Positions 1 through 8,023 of a stretch of DNA of 64,000 bases are shown here, piece after piece. Positions within the stretch are counted from its first letter, which is position 1; every line of letters begins with the position of its first letter. The notes below the pieces were generated by a model, which had not been told where the DNA came from, did no database searches, and saw only the letters and a program-made list of their open reading frames with translations. The stretch comes from Acidobacteriota bacterium. Its GTDB lineage: Bacteria > Acidobacteriota > Blastocatellia > Pyrinomonadales > Pyrinomonadaceae. The position numbers and the translations under genes were made by a program. The stretch lies in the NCBI GenBank assembly GCA_003223935.1, contig QHXQ01000025.1:26708-90707 (forward strand), in the 5' to 3' direction.

Positions 1-2774
1 GTTACGTCTGCGAGCGTGACGGCGCGGACGTGCGCGATGTAATTGTTGAAGTAATCGTCGGGCAGATTGTAGAGCACGACATCAGTCAGACGCCCCGCGA
101 TCTGTTCGGGCGTCTCAAAGCCGCGCGGGTAGCTGCGGATGAGCGACTGCTTGAAGTAGTTCAACTCCTTCTCCGTCACCGGGCGCTCGCCGCGTATGCC
201 GCGCAACTCACGCATGAATTCGACGACCGATTCCTTCGTCACATTCGTAAAGACGCCCGCGCTCGCAGTGAATGGGCCGGGGCCACGCCGGTAATCGAAC
301 GAGGTGCGCGCGCCGTAAGTGTAGCCTTTGTCTTCGCGCAAATTCAGATTGATGCGCGAGACGAACGCGCCGCCGAGCATCGAGTTCAAGACGAGCAGAG
401 GGAAATAGTCGGGCGTCGAACGCGCCACGCCGACCTGCCCGATCTGTATGACGGACTGCGCCGCGCCGGGTTTGTCCACGATGTAGAGCGTCGCGTGATC
501 GCGCGGCGGCGCGCTGACGTTCACAGGCGGCGGCACGTCCGCGCGCTTCCAACTGGCGAACGCGCGCTCAAGCTTCGGCATGAGCGTCGCGGGCTTCACG
601 TCGCCGACGACAATGAGCGCAGCGTTGTTTGGCCGGTAGTAAGTTTCATAGAAACGGCGCACATCCTGTTCGCTCATGGCCGTGAGCGATGCTTCATTGC
701 CGACGGGCGGATGACCGTAAGGATGTTCGTGCCCGTAGAGCAGCGACGCATAGACGATGTTGGCGATGGCGTTGGCATTATCGCGTTGCTGTTGCAGGGC
801 GACGAGCCGGCGCGCGCGCAGGCGTTTGAACTCGTCTGTGGCGAACGCAGGGTTGGTGATCGTGTCGGCGTAGAGGTCGAGCGCGCGATCAAGCTGGCGC
901 GTGAGCGTGAGCAGGTTGGCTGAGGTCGCGTCCCAACCGGCCCCGATCTGCAAACGCGCGCCGATGGCGGCGAGTTGATTTGAGATGTCGAGGGCGCTGC
1001 GCGTCTTCGTGCCTTGATCCAACAAGTCGGCCGTGAAGCTCGCCAGCCCCGGCGCGTTCGCCGGATCAACGCCCGCGCCCGACTTGATGACGAGATTCAT
1101 GTTGACGACCGGCAACTCGTGCTGTTCGACGATGAGCACTTCGAGACCGTTCGAGAGTTTGCGCCGTTGGATGGTCGGCAACTTGAACGACGGATCTGCT
1201 TGCGGCTTCGGCAAGTTGGCGGCCAACTCCGCCTGCGTCTGCGAAGAGCGTTTCTTGTTGGCCGTGCCGGCCGCAGCAGCAGCAGCAGACGGCGGCGCGT
1301 TGCCCGACTCTTCGGACATTGCTTCGCCTGCGCCGCGCGGCCCGCGCCCACCACCGCCACCGCCGCGCGGCGTGACGCTGACGATGAGGCGCTTGTCTGT
1401 CAGATATGCCAGCGCGGCCGTGCGCACGTCCTTCGCGGTGACGTTGCGGAAGCGCGCGAGGTCTTGTTGGAAGTAGTCTGGATGGCCGACGAACGTGGCG
1501 TACTGGTTGAGTTGATCGTTGATGCCGCCAAAGCCGCCGATTGATTGCAGACTGTAGATCATGCGGGCCTCGCGCGCGTTGTAAGCGCGATCAAGTTCAT
1601 CCTGCGTCGGCCCCTCTTGCTTGATCCGCTCGATCTCTTCGTTGAGCGCGCCTTCAAGTTCAGCGAGCGTGCGCCCCGGCTTGGCTGTGGCGACAACCTG
1701 AAACTGTCCGGCCAACTCGCCCGCGTCGTTGAAGGCCGACACGTCTTGCGCGATCTGGCGTTCATAGACGAGCGTCTTATAGAGGCGCGAGGTGCGCCCG
1801 CCGCCGAGGATTGTGGCGAGCGTCGCGGTCGCCGCTTCGTCGCCGGTGAAACGGGCTTGCGTCGGCCAGACCAGATAGACGCGCGGCAGCGCGACGCGAT
1901 CCTCCATCGCGACACGCTTGAGTCCAGTCACGACAGGCTGCGGCGCTTTGATCGTCGGCACTTCGGGGCCGCGCGCGATGGGGCCGAAGTATTTCTCAAC
2001 CCACTCGCGCGCCTGCTGCGGATTGAAGTCGCCCGCGATTGAGAGGCTCGCGTTGTTGGGCGTGTAGTAGCGGCGGAAAAAATCGCTGATGTCGGCGATG
2101 GAGGCTTTCGTCAGATCGTCGAGCGAGCCGATGGTCAGCCAATGATACGGATGTTCTTTCGGGTAGAGCGTCTCGTTGATCTTCGCGCCGACTAAACCGT
2201 AAGGCCGGTTGTCGTAGTTCTGTCGCTTCTCGTTCTTGACGACGTCGCGTTGGTTATCGAGCTTCGCTTGATTCAAGACGTCGAGCAGACCGCTCATGCG
2301 GTCTGCTTCCATAAAGAGCGCGGTCTCAAGGAAGTTCGACGGGACGACCTCCCAATAGTTCGTGCGATCCTCGTTGGTCGAGCCGTTAAGTGTGCCGCCC
2401 GCTTCTTGGATCGGATTGAAGTAGTTGTCGTCGTAATGCTTCGAGCCTTGAAACATCATGTGCTCGAACAGGTGCGCGTAGCCGGTCTTGCCGAGCGTCT
2501 CGTTCTTCGAGCCGACGTGATACCAGATGTTGACGCCGACAATCGGCGTCGAGTGATCCTCGTGCATGATCACGTGCAGGCCGTTCGGCAATTGAAACTC
2601 GGTGAACTTAACCGGCGGCAGAGGATTGCCGACCGTTGTGTCGCTGGAGACATTTTTCGGCGCGGGCTGCTGTGTGGCTGTCTGTGGCTTGTGCCCTCTC
2701 TGCGCGAGCGTGAAACCGGGCGCAACAAGCACGAACGCCAACACAAGGGCCGCGAACTGCTGCCATCTCATCAT
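1..2774 (-). CDS. M16 (insulinase/pitrilysin) family zinc metallopeptidase, C-terminus cut by window edge
   Basis: Read on the minus strand, the frame stays open for 924 residues to the left edge, so the stop lies outside the window. The start at 2774 has AGGAGG 8 nt upstream; ATG at 2771 is the alternative. Residues 1-25 look like a signal peptide ending near LAQ, so the protein is probably periplasmic or surface-exposed. The first M16 domain carries the zinc motif HLFEH at 101-105. A Gly-rich linker near 460-475 precedes a second M16 domain (from about 515) with no HxxEH, the usual active/inactive pairing in M16 proteases. The role would be degradation of peptides or small proteins. Family call is firm; the substrate is unknown. 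It is divergent from nadB. Confidence 0.93.
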   Translation of the reverse strand, partial: MMRWQQFAALVLAFVLVAPGFTLAQRGHKPQTATQQPAPKNVSSDTTVGNPLPPVKFTEFQLPNGLHVIMHEDHSTPIVGVNIWYHVGSKNETLGKTGYAHLFEHMMFQGSKHYDDNYFNPIQEAGGTLNGSTNEDRTNYWEVVPSNFLETALFMEADRMSGLLDVLNQAKLDNQRDVVKNEKRQNYDNRPYGLVGAKINETLYPKEHPYHWLTIGSLDDLTKASIADISDFFRRYYTPNNASLSIAGDFNPQQAREWVEKYFGPIARGPEVPTIKAPQPVVTGLKRVAMEDRVALPRVYLVWPTQARFTGDEAATATLATILGGGRTSRLYKTLVYERQIAQDVSAFNDAGELAGQFQVVATAKPGRTLAELEGALNEEIERIKQEGPTQDELDRAYNAREARMIYSLQSIGGFGGINDQLNQYATFVGHPDYFQQDLARFRNVTAKDVRTAALAYLTDKRLIVSVTPRGGGGGGRGPRGAGEAMSEESGNAPPSAAAAAAGTANKKRSSQTQAELAANLPKPQADPSFKLPTIQRRKLSNGLEVLIVEQHELPVVNMNLVIKSGAGVDPANAPGLASFTADLLDQGTKTRSALDISNQLAAIGARLQIGAGWDATSANLLTLTRQLDRALDLYADTITNPAFATDEFKRLRARRLVALQQQRDNANAIANIVYASLLYGHEHPYGHPPVGNEASLTAMSEQDVRRFYETYYRPNNAALIVVGDVKPATLMPKLERAFASWKRADVPPPVNVSAPPRDHATLYIVDKPGAAQSVIQIGQVGVARSTPDYFPLLVLNSMLGGAFVSRINLNLREDKGYTYGARTSFDYRRGPGPFTASAGVFTNVTKESVVEFMRELRGIRGERPVTEKELNYFKQSLIRSYPRGFETPEQIAGRLTDVVLYNLPDDYFNNYIAHVRAVTLADV

Positions 2775-2863
2775 GAACTTCTCCTCCTGTAGATGCTGCG
2801 CGGAAGATAGGGACGAAAGATGAGCGGATTTTAACGCGGCGTTGGTCAGGCTGCAACGCGCAA

Positions 2864-2920
2864 GACAGTTTTCAGTTTTCAGCAAGAGGCAAAAGCTTTA
2901 GCTGAAAACTGAAAACTGTC
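2864..2920. repeat. Heptad inverted repeat (word CAGTTTT)
   Basis: Arms 2864-2883 and 2901-2920 are perfectly complementary over 20 bp with a 17-nt loop. The arms are built from the 7-bp word CAGTTTT. It lies between two divergent genes (M16 protease and nadB), where a terminator would not be expected. Confidence 0.9.
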
Positions 2921-2921
2921 T

Positions 2922-2950
2922 TTGCCCACGCGCGCTGCGGTTGTTAGAAT
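2922..2950 (+). promoter_or_regulatory. Probable sigma-70-type promoter of nadB
   Basis: TTGCCC (2922-2927), 17-nt spacer, TAGAAT (2945-2950). The predicted start near 2957 leaves a leader of about 24 nt before the nadB ATG. The -35 begins 2 nt after the heptad hairpin. Confidence 0.5.
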
Positions 2951-2980
2951 CCGAGTAAATAATTTTCGGCTACGTGTGAC

Positions 2981-4606
2981 ATGAACTTGGAGACGGACTT
3001 CATCGTCGTCGGCAGCGGCGTCGCCGGCCTGCGGGCCGCGCTTGAAATTGCGGGCGCGGGCGCGCGCGTCTCTGTGTTGACCAAAGAGCGCACGGGCGAG
3101 TCGAACACAGAGTACGCGCAAGGCGGCGTCGCGGTCGCGCTCGCGGAAGACGACGATGTTGAGTTGCACGAGGCGGACACGACGGGCGCGGGCGCGGGGC
3201 TGTGCGACACGGAAGCTGTGCATGTGCTCGTCACGGAAGGGCGACGCTACATGCGCGAATTGATCGAGTGGGGCGCGGAGTTTGATCGCGCGGCGACGGG
3301 GCGTCTGCTCTTCACGCAGGAAGCGGCGCACTCGCGCCGGCGCATCCTGCACGCGCACGGCGACGCAACCGGGCACGAGATCGTTCGCGCGCTCGTCGCA
3401 CGTGTTGCAGCAGAATCGAAGATAGAGTTGCTGCCGCACGCGGGTGTCGAAGAGTTGTTGCTGGCGGACGGGCGCTGTGTCGGCGTGCGTTTTCTCGATC
3501 CGCTCGTGCGTGCGCCGCGACGTTTGCGCGCGCGTGCGGTCGTGCTTGCGTCGGGCGGTGCGGGGCAGGTCTATCTACATACGACCAACCCTGCGGGCGC
3601 GACTGGCGACGGCATGGCGATGGCTTATCGCGCGGGCGCTGAGGTTGCCGACATGGAGTTTGTGCAGTTTCATCCGACGGCGCTGAACATCGAAGGCGCG
3701 CCGCGTTTTCTGTTGTCCGAAGCGATGCGCGGCGAGGGCGGCGTGCTGCGCAACGAAGAGGGGCGGCGCTTCATGTCGCGTTATCATGAGCGCGCGGAAC
3801 TTGCGCCGCGCGATGTCGTGAGCCGCGCCATCGTCGCGGAGTTGCGGCGCACGGCGACGCGCACGGCCTACCTCGACATGACTGCGCTTGAGCCGCGCTT
3901 CGTGCGCGAACGCTTCCCGAAAATTTATGCGACTTGTCTGCGCTACGGCGTTGACATCACGCGCGCGCCTGCGCCCGTCTCGCCCGCCGCGCACTACACG
4001 ATGGGCGGCGTGCGCACAGACCTCGACGGGCGCACGACGATCAGAGGTCTCTACGCGGCCGGCGAGGTCGCCTGCACGGGCGTGCACGGCGCAAACCGGC
4101 TCGCATCGAACTCACTGCTTGAAGGTCTCGTCTTTGGTGCGCGCGCCGGTCGCGCGGCTGTTGAAGATTTAGCGCACGACGTAAAGCTTGATGTACAGAC
4201 CGACGAGCCGCAAGGATCGAACGAGCCGACAGACGATTGGCACAGCGGCGAGATTGCGCCGCCGGTGCGCAAGCGCGTGCGGCGCGTGATGTGGGAGCGC
4301 GTCGGCATCCTGCGCGCGCGCGAATCGCTCACGCGCGCGCTCAAAGAGTTTGAGTTGATCGCACACGCACGCTTGCGCCCGCCTGCGCGCAACTTCTTAA
4401 CGGTCGCCACGCTCATCGCCCGCGCCGCGCTCTGGCGCGAAGAGTCGCGCGGCGCACACTTCCGCCTCGACTTCACTGAACGCGATGATGCGCGTTGGCG
4501 CGTCCATTCGGTTGCGCAGAAAGACAGCGGCATCGTTGCGAGTGCGAAGATTGATTTCGTTACACAGAGCGACCGGCAGGAAGTGCTGCCGCACGTCGTT
4601 GGATAA
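2981..4606 (+). CDS. nadB: L-aspartate oxidase
   Basis: Flavoenzyme oxidising L-aspartate to iminoaspartate, the first step of de novo NAD synthesis in the cytoplasm. It has 541 residues, normal for NadB. The N-terminus shows the FAD dinucleotide motif GSGVAGLRAA, followed by the family block NTEYAQGGVAVAL and the flavoprotein motifs HPTAL and GEVACTGVHGANRLASNSL. The C-terminal helical domain is present. The succinate dehydrogenase flavoprotein is the nearest relative, but the YAQGG block and the absence of sdhB/C neighbours favour NadB. nadA and nadC are not in the window. Endonuclease V follows after 48 nt and may be co-transcribed. Confidence 0.95.
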   Translation: MNLETDFIVVGSGVAGLRAALEIAGAGARVSVLTKERTGESNTEYAQGGVAVALAEDDDVELHEADTTGAGAGLCDTEAVHVLVTEGRRYMRELIEWGAEFDRAATGRLLFTQEAAHSRRRILHAHGDATGHEIVRALVARVAAESKIELLPHAGVEELLLADGRCVGVRFLDPLVRAPRRLRARAVVLASGGAGQVYLHTTNPAGATGDGMAMAYRAGAEVADMEFVQFHPTALNIEGAPRFLLSEAMRGEGGVLRNEEGRRFMSRYHERAELAPRDVVSRAIVAELRRTATRTAYLDMTALEPRFVRERFPKIYATCLRYGVDITRAPAPVSPAAHYTMGGVRTDLDGRTTIRGLYAAGEVACTGVHGANRLASNSLLEGLVFGARAGRAAVEDLAHDVKLDVQTDEPQGSNEPTDDWHSGEIAPPVRKRVRRVMWERVGILRARESLTRALKEFELIAHARLRPPARNFLTVATLIARAALWREESRGAHFRLDFTERDDARWRVHSVAQKDSGIVASAKIDFVTQSDRQEVLPHVVG

Positions 4607-4654
4607 CTTATCAGCGGCCGTAGCCGCAACGGTCGTATTGAAGCTCTAACTTTT

Positions 4655-5365
4655 ATGGCTCGTTTCAAACAACTACACGATTGGAAGCTTGCGCCGCGCG
4701 AGGCGGTTGCGTTGCAGAAAGAGTTGCGGGCGCGTGTGCGGATTGAACCATTGCAGCGCAAGATCGAGACGGTGGCGGGCGCGGACATCTCGTTCAATAA
4801 GTTCTCGCCGGTGGTTTATGCGGGGCTGGTGGTGCTGCGTCTGCCGACGCTCGAAGTGGTGGAAGAAGTGGGCGTGGTGAGCGAGACGAAGTTTCCATAC
4901 ATTCCGGGGCTGCTGTCGTTTCGCGAGACGCCGTCGGTGTTGGAGGCTTGGGCGAAGTTAAAGACAGAGCCGGATGCGGTGATGTTCGACGGGCAGGGCA
5001 TCGCCCATCCACGCCGGGTCGGCATCGCATCGCACGTCGGATTGTTGATTGAGCGACCGACATTTGGTTGCGCGAAGTCTGTGCTCGTCGGTCGTTATGA
5101 AGAACCGGCGGCGGCGCGCGGCAGTTGGACGCCGCTCGTCGATCCGAAAAATAGTGAGACGGTGGGCGCGGCCTTGAGGACGAAGACGAACGTGCAACCG
5201 ATCTTCGTCTCGCCCGGCCATTTGATCGATCTCGCGAGCGCGATTGATCTCACGCTCGCTTGCGATGGCGGTTATCGCCAACCTGAGCCGACGCGCCGCG
5301 CACACCTGCTCGTCAACGCGTTGCGGCGCGGCGAGCGCGCGCCGACACAAGAAAAACTTTTCTGA
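4655..5365 (+). CDS. nfi: Endonuclease V (deoxyinosine 3' endonuclease)
   Basis: Repairs deaminated adenine (hypoxanthine) by cutting the second phosphodiester 3' of the lesion. The 236-residue length fits the family. Expected acidic metal ligands are visible in AGADISFN (first Asp), ETKFPYIPGLLSFRE (Glu) and DGQGIAHPRRVGIASH (second Asp). PYIPGLLSFRE is the hallmark that includes the wedge that separates strands at the lesion. It is downstream of nadB in the same direction and convergent with the GWxTD gene; a 12-bp hairpin follows the stop. Confidence 0.95.
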   Translation: MARFKQLHDWKLAPREAVALQKELRARVRIEPLQRKIETVAGADISFNKFSPVVYAGLVVLRLPTLEVVEEVGVVSETKFPYIPGLLSFRETPSVLEAWAKLKTEPDAVMFDGQGIAHPRRVGIASHVGLLIERPTFGCAKSVLVGRYEEPAAARGSWTPLVDPKNSETVGAALRTKTNVQPIFVSPGHLIDLASAIDLTLACDGGYRQPEPTRRAHLLVNALRRGERAPTQEKLF

Positions 5366-5392
5366 TTAAATATCAGGCGGGCGCAAAAAATA

Positions 5393-5423
5393 ACGGGTGA
5401 CAAGCTTGAAACTTGTCACCCGT
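5393..5423. terminator. Hairpin between convergent genes
   Basis: Arms 5393-5404 and 5412-5423 form a perfect 12-bp stem with a 7-nt loop between the stops of endonuclease V and the GWxTD gene. There is an A-run on the upstream side and no strong T-run. The flanking text repeats GTCACCC and GTCACTT, so it belongs to the heptad family; it is placed where a bidirectional terminator would be. Confidence 0.6.
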
Positions 5424-5446
5424 CACTTATCAACTGTCGCGGTTCT

Positions 5447-7090
5447 TTACTGCACAATCGTAAACTTCGCCGAGGGCGTAAGCGATTGACCGGAGACTTG
5501 GTCGCGGATGCGCACCGTGATCTCGTAGTCGCCGACGGGCAGTTTGGACGAGTCGAGCAGGCGGGCGAGCGTGAGCCGTTGACCGGCATCGCTCATGCCG
5601 CGCCAGTCTTCAGCCATCTTGCCGACCTCTTTGCCGTCCTTCGAGAGCACATATTCGACATCCACAGCCGGACGCAGCGTCGTCTGATCAATGCCCGCGT
5701 TATAGACCTGCATGTAGATGCCGACCGACTCGCCGCGATGGAAGACGCCGGCGAGGTTCGGGATCACTTTGTACTGCCCGATGGTGAACATGCCGGGCAG
5801 TTGATCGCCGAGACCTTGCAGTTTGGCTGCGAGCACGAGCGTCGAGGTCGAAAGTTGTTTCGGATCGTACTTCGGCACGGTGAAGCCGAGACGCTTGACC
5901 TGCTGCGCGCCGGAGTTGATGTCGCGCACGATCACGTCCACTCTGTAATGTCCGGGCGGCAACGGCACAGCCTTGCCATAAGCTGACTTGCGTTCTTTGG
6001 CCATGACCAGTTCTTCGGGTGTGGCGTCAGTTGTCACCGCATCCTCGAAGACGCCGACGCGCCGATCGTTGACCGCCATGATGCGGCCGAATATGTTCAT
6101 CGTCGCGCGTTGGATGCCGCCCACGTCCTTGAAGGTCAAATCTCTGTTCTCCGTCTGAATGGTGAACGCGGTCATGACGCGGTCGTCGGCTTGACGGAAG
6201 AACTGAACGCTCAGATCGAAGTCGAGCGGGCTGTCTTCGACTACGCTGTTGGTCGAGAGGATATTGGCCATCTCAGGATGGCGAATGACCGGCGGCTTGT
6301 TCAGGTCTGCGACGCGCTGAATCCAGTCGAACGCGCTGTCCTGTTGGCGCCCGAAATTGCTGTTGGAGCCGGGGCCGTTGTAACCGACGCGGTCAGCTTT
6401 GCTTTCCAACCCAAGCTGTTCGCGCAAAGTGAGACCAGCGCCGGGGATGTAGCGCAGCGCGTCCTTCTCTTCGGGCGACATGGCGATGCGATACTCGCCT
6501 GAGCCGGTCGGGTCAACGAACTCGATCTCGATGCCAGAGCCGACGCCCTCGATGTAGCGATAGAACCAACGCTCGAACGGGTAGGTCGAAGTCTCGCCGC
6601 CGCCCTCGTAGGATTCGCGTTGATAGGGGCCGCCCGCCGGATGCGACTCAACCTCGTCGGGCTTGCCATACATGATGTAGATGCGGCCACGGTCGGTCTT
6701 CCAACCCGGAATGCCCGAAGCGTAGTGCTCGTTGGCATAGGCGATGCGCTCGTAGTATTGCTCTTTGAACTCGTTCTCTTCCGTGTCCGGGTCAGGGTCG
6801 CGTCGCTGCCAGAACCCTTCGATGAACTGCTCGCGCTCTTCGTCCGTCTGGAGCTTGTTGAAGATTTCGCGCTCCTTGTCGGTGATGATGTAGGCCACGT
6901 CTTGGTTGACCCAATCACGATAGACCTTCTTGATCTCAGGCTTCTTGTTGCGCGGGTGCGACATCACGTCCTGCGTGTCGGGCTGCTGGTCTTTATCTTT
7001 CTTCTTTTGCGCCAGTGTGACGGGCGCGGCGAGCGCCAGAGCGAGCAGCATGAGCGGCAGAGCGCGCAGCCAGTTGGGGCGAGCGTTCAT
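5447..7090 (-). CDS. GWxTD-domain secreted protein
   Basis: The 547-residue protein starts at ATG 7090, chosen over an ORF extension to 7108 because AGGAG sits 7 nt upstream. A signal peptide covers about residues 1-27. The GWxTD motif occurs as GWKTDRGRIYIMYGKPD in the N-terminal third, after a charged region (EEREQFIEGFWQRRDPDP) typical of the family. The C-terminal half is predicted beta-rich and may contain an Ig-like fold (VGDYEITVRIRDQVSG). GWxTD proteins are common in Acidobacteriota and Bacteroidetes relatives, and no enzymatic function is established. The domain is certain; the role is unknown. Confidence 0.9.
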   Translation of the reverse strand: MNARPNWLRALPLMLLALALAAPVTLAQKKKDKDQQPDTQDVMSHPRNKKPEIKKVYRDWVNQDVAYIITDKEREIFNKLQTDEEREQFIEGFWQRRDPDPDTEENEFKEQYYERIAYANEHYASGIPGWKTDRGRIYIMYGKPDEVESHPAGGPYQRESYEGGGETSTYPFERWFYRYIEGVGSGIEIEFVDPTGSGEYRIAMSPEEKDALRYIPGAGLTLREQLGLESKADRVGYNGPGSNSNFGRQQDSAFDWIQRVADLNKPPVIRHPEMANILSTNSVVEDSPLDFDLSVQFFRQADDRVMTAFTIQTENRDLTFKDVGGIQRATMNIFGRIMAVNDRRVGVFEDAVTTDATPEELVMAKERKSAYGKAVPLPPGHYRVDVIVRDINSGAQQVKRLGFTVPKYDPKQLSTSTLVLAAKLQGLGDQLPGMFTIGQYKVIPNLAGVFHRGESVGIYMQVYNAGIDQTTLRPAVDVEYVLSKDGKEVGKMAEDWRGMSDAGQRLTLARLLDSSKLPVGDYEITVRIRDQVSGQSLTPSAKFTIVQ

Positions 7091-7186
7091 AGTAAAACTC
7101 CTGTGCAAATTTGAGCCGTTAACGGTTTCAGCGCGGAACAGACGCGCGAGAAGGAACCCCTTGGGTTCGTCAAACTTTCCGAGCGA

Positions 7187-7215
7187 ATTTTAGTGCCTCG
7201 GCGGTACATGGTCAA
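7187..7215 (-). promoter_or_regulatory. Probable promoter of the GWxTD gene
   Basis: On the minus strand TTGACC (7210-7215), a 17-nt spacer and TAAAAT (7187-7192). The predicted start near 7180 gives a 5' leader of about 90 nt. Confidence 0.6.
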
Positions 7216-7262
7216 GATGCGGCGCGGGGCAGGCAAGTTGCCTGAACGGCAGAGAGCAAAGG

Positions 7263-7355
7263 GTCAGAACCGCCTGCGGTAGCGGGCGGGTTTTAGTCGC
7301 ATCAATCGGGCTATCAGCGCAACCAGACCCGCCCGCTACCGCAGGCGGGTCTGAC
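7263..7355. repeat. Dispersed palindromic element, copy A
   Basis: Arms 7263-7291 and 7327-7355 are 29 nt each and complementary with one mismatch; the loop is 35 nt. A second copy lies at 47196-47289. Both copies begin with GTCAG, end with CTGAC and share the loop core TCGCA..TCAA.CGG. Translated, the element encodes the spurious peptide PPAVAGG. No transposase is nearby; a non-autonomous MITE- or REP-like element is the best description. Confidence 0.85.
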
Positions 7356-7424
7356 AGCTTATCGCTCCAAACGCAGAATTGCGCTGCCGACATCACTGCC
7401 AGCAGCGCAACCCCGCAACTCCTG

Positions 7425-7880
7425 AAAACCGCCGAAGCGATTTAGGGGAGCGGCGACCCCGGCTTGTACACGCCACAGATCGCCTGATTTATATTCCGGT
7501 CGCGAGACTATGCGGTTTCGGTCTCTGTCCGGTCGGCATCCAATTCAGTCGCCTAAATCGTTTGGCCCTCGCGGGCCGATGCCGTTTGGTTTTTGTTCTG
7601 GTGGCTTTACCTCCACCCCCGGTTACGTTCCGGACAACGAGGTGCAACTAACGTTGCACGGCTTGCTGCTCAAAGGTTGATCATTTCCTTCGAGTGCCAC
7701 CCGTTTTTATCCGGGCGCTCAGATGAATCTGCCGATCCATCCTAGCCGGCCTTTCGGCCGCAGCGCCGGGCGTCAATAGCAAACCGAAGACCGCTTCTCG
7801 TTTGCCCTCGAAACGAAGCGTCACCGCCTCGTCCGCCGATCCTAGCGCCGGTCACGACTCCCATGAGAATCGCGACGTGG
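7425..7880 (-). ncRNA. Probable structured non-coding RNA, class not recognised
   Basis: A near-perfect promoter fires into this stretch, which contains many short perfect hairpins. These include GAAA-capped stem 7747-7751/7756-7760, GCGA-capped 7564-7568/7573-7577, GUUA-capped 7642-7648/7653-7659, stem 7600-7604/7613-7617, stem 7792-7803/7811-7820 with a 2-nt bulge, and a 9-bp long-range helix 7438-7446/7552-7560. The 3' side ends with a short hairpin and four T (7425-7434). GNRA loops and a long-range helix suggest a folded RNA of about 455 nt. RNase P RNA, tmRNA, 6S and SRP RNA were considered; I could not find their conserved cores. Boundaries are approximate. Confidence 0.5.
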
Positions 7881-7886
7881 GCGGGC

Positions 7887-7915
7887 AATATACGCGCTGA
7901 TTGGCAACCTGTCAA
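7887..7915 (-). promoter_or_regulatory. Near-consensus sigma-70 promoter for the structured RNA
   Basis: Minus strand: perfect TTGACA (7910-7915), exactly 17 nt, then TATATT (7887-7892). The predicted start is near 7880. It is the strongest promoter by eye in the window, and no protein gene begins downstream within 700 nt. Confidence 0.75.
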
Positions 7916-8023
7916 GAGGGTTTTGCGAAATGTGAGAACTGATCTGATCAAAGCGTTAGCGCATGGTTCGCCTGTGCAAGTTTGTCGCCCGAAGGTTCGT
8001 TTTTGCGGCCGCTCAAGGCGGCT

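Larger units (their letters stand above)
7109..8023. other. 915-bp gene-free region
   Basis: No convincing protein gene. In order from the left it holds the GWxTD promoter, a 93-bp palindromic repeat, a probable structured RNA on the minus strand and that RNA's promoter. The open frames here have no ribosome binding site and cross predicted RNA helices. Confidence 0.7.

Noticed and set aside
2250..2792. Long plus-strand ORFs across the M16 protease and many other genes
   Set aside because: These are shadows of GC-rich coding sequence in other frames; they lack conserved motifs and ribosome binding sites.
7190..7396. Minus-strand ORF containing SDPPAVAGGSG
   Set aside because: It is a translation of the palindromic element, which yields this peptide in each copy; no ribosome binding site.
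7780..7810. Possible tmRNA tag peptide (GCAAACGAG-like start) in the structured RNA
   Set aside because: The reading does not end in the usual hydrophobic AA tail, and no tRNA-like ends with CCA were found. The same bases form a hairpin.
7742..7951. Minus-strand ORF of 69 codons
   Set aside because: It runs through the promoter and the hairpins of the predicted RNA, and has no ribosome binding site.
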